Positions 7,976 to 8,697 of a DNA stretch of 8,697 bases are shown piece by piece. The position numbers and the translations under genes were made by a program. The first letter of the stretch is position 1; each line of letters opens with the position of its first letter. The notes under the pieces were generated by a model, which saw nothing but the letters and a program-made list of their open reading frames with translations, made no database searches and was not told the origin of the DNA. Source of the DNA: Bacteroidales bacterium (GTDB taxonomy: Bacteria; Bacteroidota; Bacteroidia; Bacteroidales; Dysgonomonadaceae); contig JAAZLV010000149.1 of the NCBI GenBank assembly GCA_012799155.1, positions 1-8,697 of the forward strand, given 5' to 3'.

Positions 7976-8308
7976 TCATTTATGCGAGATCAAATTTAAC
8001 CCCACGATCGACATGATTAAAGTACACAGGAAGACAATCTTCAACACCGATACCGGTTCTTTTAAGATAAATATTCCTGCCAACACCGTGAATGTCGCAC
8101 CCAATCCCGACCAGACAGCATATCCCACACTCACGTTAATGCCGTTGTCAATTGCCTTGTAGAGCATCAACATGCTCAATGAAACTGATCCCAAAAAAAC
8201 AAGTACCCATAAAATCATCTCTCTGCCGTTGGATGCAGAAATTTTGGAGAGACTGAATGCAAACAGTGCTTCAAACAACCCACCAATCAGTAACAAGATC
8301 CAATTCAT
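7976..8308 (-). CDS. Small multidrug resistance (SMR) family transporter, SugE/Gdx-like
   Basis: This 110-residue inner-membrane protein has four hydrophobic helices (about 2-20, 31-50, 58-82, 87-107), the size and layout of SMR antiporters. These work as antiparallel dimers exchanging protons for cations. The essential glutamate is E13 in GGLFEALFAF, and the family motif is VGYAVWSGLG (61-70, with Y63 and W66). The start MNWILLLIGGLFE and end IVGLNLISHK resemble SugE/Gdx (guanidinium exporters) more than EmrE. Unlike SugE, however, there is F16 for the Trp, N58 for the Pro before the YAVW loop, and one extra residue in the loop 2-3 region. The substrate is therefore open: guanidinium, quaternary ammonium, or half of a paired SMR. 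I choose the ATG at 8308; a longer frame from a TTG at 8329 would start inside the -7 box. It may be co-transcribed with the secreted protein 42 bp downstream. Confidence 0.9.
   Translation of the reverse strand: MNWILLLIGGLFEALFAFSLSKISASNGREMILWVLVFLGSVSLSMLMLYKAIDNGINVSVGYAVWSGLGATFTVLAGIFILKEPVSVLKIVFLCTLIMSIVGLNLISHK
7991..7998 (-). promoter_or_regulatory. Possible -7 box (TAAATTTG) for the secreted-protein gene
   Basis: On the minus strand TAAATTTG fits TAnnTTTG, with TTTA (8018-8021) 19 bases upstream as a partial -33 element. It lies inside the 3' end of the SMR gene and would give a leader of about 50 bases to the ATG at 7933. Chance occurrence in AT-rich coding DNA is quite possible. 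Confidence 0.3.
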
Positions 8309-8326
8309 CTTTTTAATCTTTACCTG

Positions 8327-8334
8327 CAAAGATA
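8327..8334 (-). promoter_or_regulatory. Putative -7 box (TATCTTTG) for the SMR gene
   Basis: On the minus strand TATCTTTG matches TAnnTTTG and lies 18 bases before the SMR ATG, so the leader would be short and A-rich without a Shine-Dalgarno. There is no recognisable -33 TTTG at the usual spacing. The box overlaps the upstream TTG codon, which argues that translation starts at 8308. Confidence 0.5.
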
Positions 8335-8424
8335 GCAGATTATTGGTTGTGTATCCACCTGATTATAATTTACATTTATCGGATTCAAATTACCGAACTG
8401 TACATTTTTGCAGGACATCGGTGT

Positions 8425-8485
8425 TTATCCCCTCATTATCCCCTCATAAAAGTATGAAGGGATTATGAAGGGATTATGAAGGGAA
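8425..8485. repeat. Inverted array of 11-bp repeats
   Basis: Two perfect tandem copies of TTATCCCCTCA (8425-8435, 8436-8446) face three tandem copies of TATGAAGGGAT (8453-8463, 8464-8474, 8475-8485, the last differing at its final base). Bases 8427-8448 and 8453-8474 pair across a 4-base gap as a 22-position stem with 19 Watson-Crick pairs. In a minus-strand transcript two of the three mismatches become G-U wobbles. The 11-bp period is about one helical turn, so each unit would present the same face to a protein. Confidence 0.9.
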
Positions 8486-8588
8486 AATTACGAATGTGTT
8501 GTGGATTTCACATGATCTACAAAGACAGGATTAACTGACATAGCGAGCATTGATTTCCCATTTCCCGCTCTGAGAATAACTTCTGAGA

Positions 8589-8632
8589 GTTGTTTACAAG
8601 TTGTTGATAACCTGTTCGTATGTTGTTCACAA
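8589..8632. repeat. Tandem array of 11-bp GTTGTTNAYAA-like units resembling DnaA boxes
   Basis: Four consecutive 11-mers are GTTGTTTACAA (8589), GTTGTTGATAA (8600), CCTGTTCGTAT (8611, degenerate) and GTTGTTCACAA (8622). Within them, TGTTGATAA (8602-8610, reverse complement TTATCAACA) and TTGTTCACA (8623-8631) each differ by one base from the DnaA box TTATNCACA. The array sits immediately upstream of the outward promoter, suggesting cooperative protein binding. Confidence 0.7.
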
Positions 8633-8637
8633 CAACA
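8621..8637. promoter_or_regulatory. Short palindrome upstream of the outward promoter
   Basis: TGTTGTT-CAC-AACAACA has perfect 7-base arms and a 3-base centre, and ends 10 bases before the -33 box. It overlaps the last unit of the tandem array. It could be an operator or simply a by-product of the GTTGTT repeats. Confidence 0.4.
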
Positions 8638-8647
8638 ACCAAAAATA

Positions 8648-8680
8648 TTTGCTTTTTCTTCTTCACTATTGTTATATTTG
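8648..8680 (+). promoter_or_regulatory. Bacteroidetes-type promoter for a gene beyond the right edge
   Basis: TTTG (8648-8651) and TATATTTG (8673-8680) are separated by 21 bases, matching the Bacteroidetes sigma-70-like consensus at both elements. It is the best promoter in the window. It points rightwards, and the 17 bases after it contain no start codon, so the gene begins outside the window. Confidence 0.75.
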
Positions 8681-8697
8681 CAAACAACGATAACAAA

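Larger units (their letters stand above)
8309..8697. other. Gene-free, AT-rich intergenic region with phased repeat arrays
   Basis: This 389-base stretch runs to the window edge. I find no credible coding sequence, tRNA, rRNA or CRISPR here. It carries the SMR promoter box, an inverted array with an 11-bp period (8425-8485), a tandem array with an 11-bp period of DnaA-box-like units (8589-8632), a short palindrome (8621-8637) and a strong outward promoter (8648-8680). It is the divergent control region between the SMR gene and an unseen rightward gene. Confidence 0.75.

Noticed and set aside
8309..8329. TTG start at 8329 for the SMR protein
   Set aside because: The codon lies within the putative -7 promoter box, and SMR proteins start right at the first helix as MNWIL does.
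8309..8420. Guanidine riboswitch upstream of the Gdx-like SMR gene
   Set aside because: The apparent leader is only about 12 bases, and I see no paired ACGR-loop hairpins or ykkC-like structure further upstream.
8172..8468. 98-codon plus-strand open frame overlapping the SMR gene and the inverted array
   Set aside because: Its first part is antisense to the SMR gene and the rest translates noncoding repeats; the product has no domain-like features.
8425..8485. Miniature CRISPR array
   Set aside because: The 11-bp units are contiguous with no spacers and occur in both orientations, and no cas gene is present.
8494..8513. ATGTG-N10-CACAT as a CRP-like operator
   Set aside because: The arms are five bases and the spacing does not match the TGTGA-N6-TCACA site; chance is likely in this AT-rich stretch.

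Overview
The window looks like chromosomal DNA from a Bacteroidetes bacterium, probably from the Bacteroidales (Dysgonomonadaceae/Porphyromonadaceae side; the genus is a guess). The evidence is promoter-like TAnnTTTG boxes (2554-2561, 7991-7998, 8327-8334, 8673-8680), start codons without clear Shine-Dalgarno sequences, and an aminotransferase whose sequence closely resembles the Bacteroides-type protein as I remember it.

Layout. Positions 42-6875 hold four tightly packed plus-strand genes: a PLP-dependent class I/II aminotransferase, a LolC/LolE-type (FtsX family) ABC permease 15 bp later, and then, after a 76-bp gap with its own TATATTTG box, the DNA-repair pair sbcD-sbcC overlapping by 4 bp (ATGA). 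Positions 6887-8308 hold two minus-strand genes in visibly AT-richer DNA. These are a secreted protein of unknown function built around an internal duplication, and upstream of it a small multidrug resistance (SMR) transporter. sbcC and the secreted protein converge with 11 bp between stop codons. Positions 8309-8697 contain no gene.

How the genes work together. SbcD (Mre11-like nuclease) and SbcC (Rad50-like ATPase with a central zinc hook) form one complex that opens hairpins and processes DNA ends. The permease should act with an ATPase encoded elsewhere in lipoprotein sorting or a related envelope process. The aminotransferase is metabolic and has no obvious link to its neighbours. The SMR protein and the secreted protein may be co-transcribed, but no shared function is visible.

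The part least explained by ordinary annotation is the 389-bp noncoding right end. It has two separate arrays, each with an 11-bp period. One is an inverted array at 8425-8485 (two TTATCCCCTCA units facing three TATGAAGGGAT units). The other is a tandem array at 8589-8632 of GTTGTTNAYAA-like units that resemble imperfect DnaA boxes. They lie just upstream of a textbook Bacteroidetes promoter (TTTG-N21-TATATTTG, 8648-8680) firing rightwards out of the window. The arrangement could be a replication-origin/dnaA-type control region or a cooperative operator array for the gene beyond the edge. Neither can be decided from this window.
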